Origin: Pseudomonas nitroreducens TX1
GTDB taxonomy: Bacteria > Pseudomonadota > Gammaproteobacteria > Pseudomonadales > Pseudomonadaceae
Direction of reading: 5' to 3'
Assembly (NCBI RefSeq): GCF_000313755.1
Contig: NZ_AMZB01000138.1
Location: 186,001-250,000, forward strand
Length of the DNA stretch: 64,000 nucleotides
Part shown: positions 28,424 through 35,210 of the stretch, piece by piece
Layout of the letters: the number at the start of each line of letters is the position of its first letter
How positions within the stretch are numbered: the stretch's first letter is position 1
Notes under the pieces: model-generated
What the model was told of the DNA's origin: nothing
What the model saw: only the letters and a program-made list of their open reading frames with translations
Database searches by the model: none
Translations under genes and position numbers: made by a program

Positions 28424-28915
28424 ATGAAGCAAGAAAATAGGTTCGTAGCGCAGCTTTTTCATTATCTGGCGCCATTTATTGATATGGGCAGGGATTTATT
28501 CATCTGCGTTGATGGCGGCGCGGCCAAACATCACGCGGGTCAAGTTGGGGCCGCTTTGATCGATCCGGACGTTCCCGACCTCTGGTTCTATCTCGTAGGG
28601 AAGGAAAGCCCTGTAGGGATCGAGGCAAAAGTGATCGAAGCCGGATCAATCAGCGTCCGTCAGGGGCAGTTACAGGCGTGGAAAACAGGCGGAATAGGTG
28701 CCTATCAACCCAGTTTCTGGGTGGCAGCTAATCGCACCTTGACTGAGTTCTACTGTTGGCATCACGCGGATATCCGCCGCCGTCTAGATGAATCTCGCAG
28801 TTGTGGTGAAAACGTCAAAATGTCTCTGCGGCATTACCCGCCAGGGCATCGTGGAAATTGCTTGGCAGAGCTAGCGCTTTACATACTCACCACAACGAGC
28901 AGCGGCCAACGTTAG
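28424..28915 (+). CDS. PD-(D/E)XK nuclease-like protein
   Basis: 163 aa. Asp52 in DPDVPDLWFYLVG, then Glu67-Ala-Lys69 in PVGIEAKVIEAG and Gln80 in SVRQGQLQAW reproduce the PD-x(14)-ExK...Q core of small phage/resolvase-like nucleases. A C-terminal Arg/His-rich segment (HHADIRRRLDESRS) could bind DNA. No signal peptide. It is 36 bp after the HEPN-like gene on the same strand and may be cotranscribed. It could be a restriction-type or repair nuclease; target unknown. Confidence 0.7.
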   Translation: MKQENRFVAQLFHYLAPFIDMGRDLFICVDGGAAKHHAGQVGAALIDPDVPDLWFYLVGKESPVGIEAKVIEAGSISVRQGQLQAWKTGGIGAYQPSFWVAANRTLTEFYCWHHADIRRRLDESRSCGENVKMSLRHYPPGHRGNCLAELALYILTTTSSGQR

Positions 28916-29832
28916 AGAATCGGGCGCCTAACTTGGAGGCCCGGAGGCAATAACTGGGATGGGACCTCTATCGACGTCCAATCGCATGAGGATAATTCGA
29001 GCCTCACTAACTGATGGCGGGCCAAGTATGGGATTGAGAAGTTAGGTTTAGAAGGCCCAGAACTGGACCACCTTTCACTGGGGCAGCGCGGCGTAGGTAT
29101 GAGCAGATCTGCTCGCATCTCTGGCCGCACCCCGCGGTCATCGTCGCTTCAGTCACGCGGCTACCGTGACACGGATGGAATAGGCACGCAGCATTCCAGG
29201 TCCCTGGCGTCAGACACTCCAGCCAACAGCTGTAGAGCGTCAGATATATGCGAGACAGACGTTTATCTAAATCCCCCCTCCACCCTTGCCGACTGTGGCT
29301 TTTAGAGCGGCTCGGGAATTTCTCTAGTAAAGGCTGAAGGCCGTTGCTCGCGCGCAGGCCGCCACAGTCTTTTAGCTGGGGGAAAGGCTTAGCGGGCACA
29401 ACGACAAGGGGAGAAGGCATAGCTCAGGCGTTGTGGCGGTGGTGGGAAGGCCCGAAGGGCTCTCGGTCTGGCATGGATCAGATCTGAGCCATCGACTTCC
29501 TCAGCTTGAGGAAGTCGGCTCTGACACCAGGTTGCCACAATTTGTGGAGCTCCCCAGTCCGCCCAGGACGATGGGGATAACGTGCCTCAAACCACCGGGG
29601 GCCCCTAGGGAATCTGGAAACGCTGAGGGTAATTCGAGCCCCGGTTTCCCACCATGTACGAGGTTTTTCCCAGGTTGGTTGTTGTTTCGTCGTTCGCCTG
29701 AAACTCCATAACGACGAGGCCTCCAGGCGATCGATACACCAACCTAGGCCTTGAATTCCACAACTGCTTTCCTTGTCTCCTGCCCAGTGCCCGCAACCGG
29801 CCACTAGCGGACATTGAGCAGCCCTGCCCGAT
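28916..29832. other. 917-bp region without a convincing gene
   Basis: Separates the nuclease-like gene from the leftward lysR. It holds a 14-bp palindrome GAGCAGATCTGCTC (29101-29114), an 11-bp-arm hairpin CGACTTCCTCA-GCT-TGAGGAAGTCG (29493-29517) and one copy of a 46-bp direct repeat (29598-29643). Open frames of 60-137 codons on both strands lack ribosome sites and look like by-products of GC bias. It may be the scar of an earlier insertion. Confidence 0.5.
29598..29643 (+). repeat. Left copy of a 46-bp direct repeat flanking the lysR-hydrolase module
   Basis: Begins with the palindrome GGGGCCCC followed by TAGG and ends GGTAATTCGAGCCCCG. It matches 33522-33567 at 42 of 46 positions; weaker similarity runs on for about 30 bp. 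Confidence 0.75.
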
Positions 29833-30753
29833 TCAGCCCAAGGCCCCACGCTTTTCTACGAGGAAGTCGATCAGCGCCCGCACCTTGGCCGGCATCTGGG
29901 CGCGCGTGGGGGCATACAGGTAGAAGCCGGGGAAGGACTGGCACCAGGGCTGCAGCACGCGCACCAGTTCTCCGGATGTCAGTTGCTCGCGGACGCAGAC
30001 GTCCAGGTACTTGATCAGCCCTACCCCTTGAATCGCAGCCTTGAGCATGCTCTCGTCGTCGTTGAAGACGACGCTGCCCCTTGGCTCGAACACCTGAGTG
30101 ATTGCCTCGTCCTCCGGCGAAGTGAAAGCCCAGCGATCCAGCGTCCCGCTGCTGGTGAAGCGGTAGGCGAGGCAATTGTGCTGCACAAGATCGGCCGGTG
30201 TCTGCGGGATGCCATGGCGCTTGAAGTACGCCGGTGATCCGACGATCGCCATCTCGATTCGCGGCGTGATCGGCACGGCCACCATGTGTTCGTCCAAGCT
30301 CTCGCCCAGCCGAATCCCTACATCGGCTCCGTCGGCAATGATGTTGGCGAAGCCGTCGTTGAGCACCAGTTCCAGCCGCAATCCGGGATAGCGGGAAAGG
30401 AATTCCCCCAGGTGGGGCTCCAGCAGTGTTCGTGCGGCGATGCGAGAGGAGTTGACTCGAATCAGACCCGTTGGCGCAGACGTCACTTCACTGAGCTCGG
30501 CAACGGCTGTGTCGATCATCTTCAACGCGGGCGCTACCGCCTCGAACAGGCGCCGGCCCTCCTCGGTCAGCGACATGTCCCGTGTCGTGCGATGCAACAA
30601 CCGGACATTGAGCTGCTGCTCAAGGCCTTTGAGGTGCTGAGAGAGTGCCGCCCGGGAAATTTCCATCTCCGTCGCGGCCTTGGTGAAGCTGCGATGGCGG
30701 GCGATGTGGACGAACCAGGCCAGGCCGGGAAGCAGCGCAGGATTGATCGACAT
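29833..30753 (-). CDS. LysR-family transcriptional regulator
   Basis: 306 aa. The N-terminal winged HTH at about 7-65 has FVHIARHRSFTKAATEMEIS and QHLKGLEQQLNVRLLHRTTR. The effector domain covers about 90-300 (IRVNSSRIAARTLLEPHLGE, then GADVGIRLGESLDEHMVAVP). Divergent from the hydrolase genes with a 117-bp intergenic gap, the usual LysR arrangement, so it probably controls them and itself. Effector unknown. GC-rich, unlike the cargo to its left. Confidence 0.92.
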   Translation of the reverse strand: MSINPALLPGLAWFVHIARHRSFTKAATEMEISRAALSQHLKGLEQQLNVRLLHRTTRDMSLTEEGRRLFEAVAPALKMIDTAVAELSEVTSAPTGLIRVNSSRIAARTLLEPHLGEFLSRYPGLRLELVLNDGFANIIADGADVGIRLGESLDEHMVAVPITPRIEMAIVGSPAYFKRHGIPQTPADLVQHNCLAYRFTSSGTLDRWAFTSPEDEAITQVFEPRGSVVFNDDESMLKAAIQGVGLIKYLDVCVREQLTSGELVRVLQPWCQSFPGFYLYAPTRAQMPAKVRALIDFLVEKRGALG

Positions 30754-30870
30754 ATTGTTCAGCCTTACTTACGAGTCATGTCGATTTTGGCACGTTTTTC
30801 CAAAACAAAACTGGGCCTAGCATGAATCCATCGAGCAACGCCCTGTTGCTCACTCCCAGGAGCCAGGCTC

Positions 30871-31785
30871 ATGCAACACATCCGCATTCAAACCCTCGAT
30901 GGTCATGGCATCACGCTCGCCGCTGATCTCCATCTGCCTGCCGGTTTCGACCAGAACAAACAGTACCCCACCATCGTCGTCGCCCACCCGGGCGGTGGCG
31001 TCAAGGAGCAGGCTTCCGGCCTGTACGCCCGCAAACTGGCCGAACAGGGCTTCCTGGCAGTCGCCTTCGATGCGTCCTTCCAGGGTGAAAGCACCGGCAT
31101 GCCGCGCCAGCTGGAGAACCCCTACATCCGCACCGAAGACATCAGCGCCGTGATCGACCACCTGACGACCCTTACGTACGTTGACGTCAACCGAATCGGC
31201 GCAATGGGCATCTGCGCAGGCGCCGGCTACACCGCCAACGCCGCGATCAATGACCGCCGCATCAAGGCAGTCGGTACGGTCAGCGCCGTGAACATCGGCC
31301 AGATGTTCCGCAATGGCTGGGAGAACACCGTCAAGGATGCCGAGGCCCTGCCGTACATCGAGCATGGTTCCCAGGCCCGCACCCAGGATGCACAAGGCAA
31401 GGAGCTGGCCACCCTGCCCCTGGCACCGATGCGCGAAGAAGATGCCCCCAACGAAGAACTTCGCGAAGCCTGGGAGTACTACCACACCCCGCGCTGCGAA
31501 CATCCCAATGCACCGGGCTTCATGACCACCCGCAGCCTGCCGCAGATCATCACCTACGACGCCTACCACAAGGCCGAAGCCTTCCTGACCCAACCGTTGC
31601 AGATCGTTGCGGGCACCCAGGCCGGCAGCAAATGGATGAGCGATGACCTGCTCGCCCGTGCGGCCTCCGGCGACAAGCACATGCACCTGATCGAGGGCGC
31701 CAACCACATGTCGCTCTATGACAAGCAACCCTATGTCGACGAAGCCGTGTCGGTGTTGGCCGGATTCTTCCAGAGCCGCCTGTAA
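30871..31785 (+). CDS. Alpha/beta hydrolase with cysteine nucleophile (dienelactone hydrolase-like), copy 1
   Basis: 304 aa. The fold is clear: TIVVAHPGGGVKEQASGLYA (oxyanion strand), AFDASFQGESTG, RTEDISAVIDHLT and the nucleophile elbow GAMGICAGAGYTANAA. The elbow has Cys where most relatives have Ser, as in dienelactone hydrolase. His near the end (EGANHMSLYDK) completes the triad. About 28 bp before a paralogue. Likely acts on a lactone, ester or thioester; substrate unknown. Divergent from lysR. Confidence 0.85.
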   Translation: MQHIRIQTLDGHGITLAADLHLPAGFDQNKQYPTIVVAHPGGGVKEQASGLYARKLAEQGFLAVAFDASFQGESTGMPRQLENPYIRTEDISAVIDHLTTLTYVDVNRIGAMGICAGAGYTANAAINDRRIKAVGTVSAVNIGQMFRNGWENTVKDAEALPYIEHGSQARTQDAQGKELATLPLAPMREEDAPNEELREAWEYYHTPRCEHPNAPGFMTTRSLPQIITYDAYHKAEAFLTQPLQIVAGTQAGSKWMSDDLLARAASGDKHMHLIEGANHMSLYDKQPYVDEAVSVLAGFFQSRL

Positions 31786-31812
31786 GCCTTTCAGCTACTC
31801 GGAGCATGCAGC

Positions 31813-32742
31813 ATGACCACCATCAAGCACGTCACCTACCGCAACCTGGGCTGGGACTCGGCCGCCGACCTGTACCTGCCGCCGAATTTCGATGAGAGCA
31901 AGAAATACCCCGCGATTGTCAGCACTCATCCCATTGGCAGTTGCAAGGAACAAACCTCAGGCAACGTCTACGGCCAGCAACTGGCCGAACAGGGCTTCGT
32001 CGTACTCGCCTTCGATGCCAGCTTCCAGGGCGCCAGTGGTGGCGAACCGCGCTTTATCGAAGACCCGGCCATCCGCGTTTCCGACATCCGCTTCGCTATC
32101 GACTTCCTGGTCGCCCAACCCTATGTGGATGTGCAACGCATTGGCGCCATCGGCATCTGCGGTGGCGGTGCCTACACCATCAACGCAGCGATCACTGACC
32201 ATCGCATCAAAGCCCTCGTCTCGATTACCGGCGTCAACTTCGGACGGCTGATCCGCGAAGGTTTCAGCCAGTTCGATCCGCTCGGCACCCTGAAAGCAAT
32301 GGCCGCCCAGCGCACCGCCGAAGTCCAGGGCGCGGCACGCCATGTGATCGACTACCTACCGGAGTCGGTGGAAGCAGGGAAACAGGCCGGCCTGACAGAC
32401 ATCGACGTGCTGGAGGCCACCGAGTACTACAAATCCGTACGCGGCCAGCAACCGCATGGTGCCACCAGTGGCCTGTTCTCCTTCAACAGTGCAGCGATGG
32501 CCTGGGATGCATTCGCCCATGCCGAAACGCTGCTGACCCAACCGCTGCTTGTTGTTATCGGTGACAAGCCCGGCGCCTTTGGCGCCTACCGCGACGGCTG
32601 GGAGATTTATGGTCGGGCGGCGTCTGCAGCCAAGCAGATTTTCGTCGCCGAAGGCTGGTCGCACTACGACCTGTACGACAAGCCAGAACCTGTGGCCCTG
32701 GCCATGGCTCAGGTCGCGCCCTTCTTCAAGGAATACCTGTAG
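31813..32742 (+). CDS. Alpha/beta hydrolase with cysteine nucleophile, copy 2
   Basis: 309 aa paralogue of the preceding protein, with shared blocks IVSTHPIGSCKEQTSGNVYG, AFDASFQGASGGEPRF, VSDIRFAIDFLV and GAIGICGGGAYTINAA (Cys nucleophile). His lies in AEGWSHYDLYDKPE. Tandem duplication with divergence suggests two related substrates or two steps. Same operon as the NAD-binding protein, 30 bp downstream. Confidence 0.85.
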   Translation: MTTIKHVTYRNLGWDSAADLYLPPNFDESKKYPAIVSTHPIGSCKEQTSGNVYGQQLAEQGFVVLAFDASFQGASGGEPRFIEDPAIRVSDIRFAIDFLVAQPYVDVQRIGAIGICGGGAYTINAAITDHRIKALVSITGVNFGRLIREGFSQFDPLGTLKAMAAQRTAEVQGAARHVIDYLPESVEAGKQAGLTDIDVLEATEYYKSVRGQQPHGATSGLFSFNSAAMAWDAFAHAETLLTQPLLVVIGDKPGAFGAYRDGWEIYGRAASAAKQIFVAEGWSHYDLYDKPEPVALAMAQVAPFFKEYL

Positions 32743-32772
32743 TCCACACAAATCGCAGACGCGGAGCGCCTC

Positions 32773-33411
32773 ATGAAAAATGTACTCATCCTCGGCGCCA
32801 CTGGGCAGATCGCCTCGTGGGTCGTACGAGGGCTTGGGCAACTGAGCGAAGTGCAGCAGACCTTACTGCTGCGCGACCCTAGGAAGCTTTCCGGAGCGGA
32901 GGCTGATAATGCTCGAGTGGTTATCGGCAACGTGCTGGATCAGGAACTGCTACGCGAGGTCATGGCTGGCCAGGACATCGTCTATGCGAACCTCAGCGGC
33001 GACGATCTGGAGGAGCAGGCACGCAGCGTGATCGAGGCCATGCACATCAGTAACGTCAAGCGCCTGATCTTTGTCCTTTCACTGGGCATCTACGACGAAA
33101 TCCCCGGCAGGTTTGGCCAGTGGAATCACGAAGTCATCGGCGAGCCGCTCAAGTACTACAGGCGCGCCGCTGATGCCATCGAAGCCTCAGGGCTGGATTT
33201 CACCATCCTGCGCCCAGCGTGGCTGACCGACGAGGACGAAGTGGACTACGAAACCACCGGCAAGGGTGAGCCGTTCAAGGGCACGGTGGTGTCGCGCAGG
33301 AGCGTGGGTGACCTGGTCATCGATCTGATCCGGAACCCCGGCCTGCATGTTGGCGCGAATCTGGGCGTGAATAAACCCGGGAGCGATGGCGACAAGCCTT
33401 ACTTCATGTAG
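32773..33411 (+). CDS. NAD(P)-binding (NmrA/atypical SDR) protein
   Basis: 212 aa. The N-terminal Rossmann motif is VLILGATGQIASWVVRGL, followed by LLLRDPRKL and VVIGNVLDQELLREVMAGQD. FTILRPAWLTDEDEVDY and SRRSVGDLVIDLIRNP are typical of YwnB/YtfG-like atypical SDRs that bind NADP and may reduce a quinone or act as sensors. It lacks the YxxxK pair of classical SDRs. Third gene of the hydrolase operon. A CCCGCCA/TGGCGGG hairpin follows (33429-33448). Confidence 0.82.
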   Translation: MKNVLILGATGQIASWVVRGLGQLSEVQQTLLLRDPRKLSGAEADNARVVIGNVLDQELLREVMAGQDIVYANLSGDDLEEQARSVIEAMHISNVKRLIFVLSLGIYDEIPGRFGQWNHEVIGEPLKYYRRAADAIEASGLDFTILRPAWLTDEDEVDYETTGKGEPFKGTVVSRRSVGDLVIDLIRNPGLHVGANLGVNKPGSDGDKPYFM

Positions 33412-33775
33412 TCCCAGACGGGAGCGTCCCCGCCAGCCAAGTGGCGGGAACTACATTGAGGCCGGATGGCGTCCTACCTAAACGTCCGCTTTGGGTCGGT
33501 AGCTGTCACCAACAGAAGGCAGGGGCCCCTAGGAGATCTGAAAGCGCTGAGGGTAATTCGAGCCCCGACTTCGGACTACATACCAGCTTTTCCTGGGCAA
33601 GCCGTTTCCGGTTCCGGTTTGAAGCGAAACCCGCGCAATGACTGGGCGCGAGGCTCTAAGCCAACCGGAAACGGTCGCCAGCACAGGCCGTGTTCGTCCG
33701 GAGTTTATGAGCCCTGATGCGGTACGATGCGGCCCTAGAGAAGCAGCACCCTCAGGGAAGAAAGGGAGTCCGTGT
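33412..33775. other. Intergenic region with hairpin and direct-repeat copy
   Basis: Holds a terminator-like hairpin CCCGCCA-GCCAAG-TGGCGGG (33429-33448) and the right copy of the 46-bp repeat (33522-33567). An open frame here contains AEGNSSP, like the frame over the left copy, but that only reflects the repeat. The end carries the ribosome site of the membrane-protein gene. Confidence 0.55.
33522..33567 (+). repeat. Right copy of the 46-bp direct repeat
   Basis: Matches 29598-29643 at 42 of 46 positions, same orientation. The two copies enclose 3.97 kb with exactly the lysR-hydrolase-SDR module. Confidence 0.75.
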
Positions 33776-34492
33776 ATGGAAGCGTTACTTCAACAGGCGC
33801 AGAGTGTTTTAGGCAGCGGCTACAGCGTGCTGGTAATAGCCGCGTTGGTGTTCGCCAAAACCATCTCGACGCTTGGCTCTGCCTTCGACTTTCACGACAA
33901 GAATTTCGTACAGAAGCGCTTTAAGCGGCTCAATGAGCTGCGGGCCAGCGTTAAAAAAGATCACCGCCCACTCGCCCAGTACCTGGATGACGCCATCGAA
34001 CTCGAAGCTTTCCGTGTCGCCTCGGGCGTTACGGCCGGCAAGCAGAAGATGGATTTTCTGATAGGAATTGCTTCGTTGGGGCTGTGGGATCGCACGCAGC
34101 TACGTTGGCTGGCGAAGCACATTGAGCAAGGTCCGCGAGACACCACACCTAGCATACGAATCACTCGGCTCGACTGGGTAGGTGCCGCGATCGGCCTCGT
34201 ATCGCTCTCTTACTGCATTCTGGCCGGCATTTTCTTCTTCGCGTACCTCTCCTTCACTATGCCGATGCCATATGGAATGCCACTTGGGCTCCTGGCTTTC
34301 GTCGCCCTAATTTTCCTCGCGCGCCTCCTCGGCGAGGACTTCTACAGCGCCATGTGCGCGCGCAACATTCGCAAGCGCCTCGAGTCCAGGGCGGCGATAA
34401 CTCCCCATGAACCATGCCTCTCAGAAGTCCGTCCTAACGATTTCCGAGAGGAGCGCGAAACTGAGCTTTCAACCGCTCCCGAACCTCAGTAG
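33776..34492 (+). CDS. Membrane protein next to attR (unknown)
   Basis: 238 aa from the ATG at 33776, which has AAAGGGAG 7-8 bases upstream; upstream in-frame codons lack any signal. One N-terminal hydrophobic helix (about 15-33) is followed by a soluble basic/helical domain (FVQKRFKRLNELRASVKKDH). Two adjacent TM helices lie around 135-185 (AAIGLVSLSYCILAGIFFFA, then GMPLGLLAFVALIFLARLLG), with a charged tail. No family recognised. It is the last gene before attR. Two-helix membrane proteins here are often island accessory or defence effectors, but that is only position-based. Confidence 0.7.
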   Translation: MEALLQQAQSVLGSGYSVLVIAALVFAKTISTLGSAFDFHDKNFVQKRFKRLNELRASVKKDHRPLAQYLDDAIELEAFRVASGVTAGKQKMDFLIGIASLGLWDRTQLRWLAKHIEQGPRDTTPSIRITRLDWVGAAIGLVSLSYCILAGIFFFAYLSFTMPMPYGMPLGLLAFVALIFLARLLGEDFYSAMCARNIRKRLESRAAITPHEPCLSEVRPNDFREERETELSTAPEPQ

Positions 34493-34510
34493 CCAGGGCA
34501 CAATTCTCTT

Positions 34511-34530
34511 TGGGGGCACAATTGGGGGCA
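34511..34530 (+). promoter_or_regulatory. Probable integrase arm-type sites, right end
   Basis: Two TGGGGGCA copies starting at 34511 and 34523 (12-bp period), about 55 bp inside attR. A weaker AGGGCACA precedes them near 34495. Same spacing as the left-end pair. Confidence 0.6.
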
Positions 34531-34583
34531 CCAATCTGGTGACCGCTCAAAAAAAGCCATATACCACCTGCCTTTAAGCGATA

Positions 34584-34618
34584 AGTTCGAGTCCCTCCCG
34601 GGGCACCACCACATAGTT
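34584..34618 (+). repeat. attR: remnant of the tRNA-Leu 3' end
   Basis: Carries the T arm, acceptor strand and CCA of tRNA-Leu without the 5' part. 34 of 35 bases match attL, and similarity extends through the terminator to about 34690. Confidence 0.9.
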
Positions 34619-34649
34619 CCGGCAGTTCGAATGAATTGTCGAAACCCAC

Positions 34650-34677
34650 GAAAAACCGGCCCTCGGGCCGGTTTTTT
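34650..34677. terminator. Terminator beyond attR
   Basis: AACCGGCC-CTC-GGGCCGGTT followed by TTTT, near-copy of 16140-16166. Probably the original tRNA-Leu terminator. The A-run on its left lets it also stop the pilin operon, whose last stop is at 34699. Confidence 0.8.
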
Positions 34678-34698
34678 GTTGTCTGCGATCCGGCTGCG

Positions 34699-35199
34699 TC
34701 AGGTGCAGGTTCCGGTGGTGGTCTTGCTGACGTAGGCGCGGCCGGTGGCGCTGACGTTCACCACCCGCTCCTGGGCGCCGGCGCTCGGGGCCGAGCGGCA
34801 GACGGTGAGGCTGGCCTGGGTATTACCCACGCCGCTTGGCTGGAAGTCGATCCTGGTCACGCTCGAGGTGACCTTGAACCCGGTCGGCGCCGCCGGGTGC
34901 TTCTGGATCACGGTGGAGCCGGCAATCACGATCCACCCCTGATCCCAGCCGCCGGAACCGCAACTGCTGCCATTGCTGGACACGCACAGGCTGGTCACCG
35001 AATTGCGCTTGATCGCTTCGCTGCGCCCCATCGCCACGCCAGCCACCAGGTCATTCGCACTGGCACTGAGCTTACCGGCGAGCGTGGCATCGCTGAGCGA
35101 CGGCACGGCGATACCGATCAGGATCGCCGCCACCGCCAGGGTCACCATCAGCTCCAGCAGGGTGAAGCCGGATGCTTCACGCCGGGGGATGTTTTTCAT
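34699..35199 (-). CDS. fimU: Minor pseudopilin FimU/FimT-like (GspH family)
   Basis: 166 aa. The prepilin site REASG/FTLLELMVTLAVAAILIGIA is cut by PilD before Phe, and Glu5 of the mature helix is present. The C-terminal GspH domain has ARVVNVSATGRAYVSKTT and disulfide-type cysteines. It primes pilus assembly as part of a tip complex with PilV-W-X and PilY1. Here it is the last gene of the operon, whereas in P. aeruginosa it is near the front. Could be FimT instead of FimU. Confidence 0.85.
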   Translation of the reverse strand: MKNIPRREASGFTLLELMVTLAVAAILIGIAVPSLSDATLAGKLSASANDLVAGVAMGRSEAIKRNSVTSLCVSSNGSSCGSGGWDQGWIVIAGSTVIQKHPAAPTGFKVTSSVTRIDFQPSGVGNTQASLTVCRSAPSAGAQERVVNVSATGRAYVSKTTTGTCT

Positions 35200-35210
35200 G
35201 CCCTGCCCTC

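Larger units (their letters stand above)
16071..34618. mobile_element. P4-like integrative element in tRNA-Leu (about 18.5 kb)
   Basis: Bounded by direct repeats of the tRNA-Leu 3' end (16071-16105 and 34584-34618). It carries a P4-type integrase next to the left end, AlpA, KilA-N and HTH regulators, a C4-type RNA, a Toprim/DUF3631 replication pair and cargo. No capsid, portal, terminase or conjugation gene is visible, so it is a satellite-type or non-self-transferring island. Codon use and base content drift to AT-rich in the cargo (25.9-28.4 kb). Confidence 0.88.

Noticed and set aside
29433..29711. 92-codon frame sharing AEGNSSP with a frame at 33441-33641
   Set aside because: The likeness comes from the 46-bp direct repeat at DNA level and fades outside it. 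There is no ribosome site.
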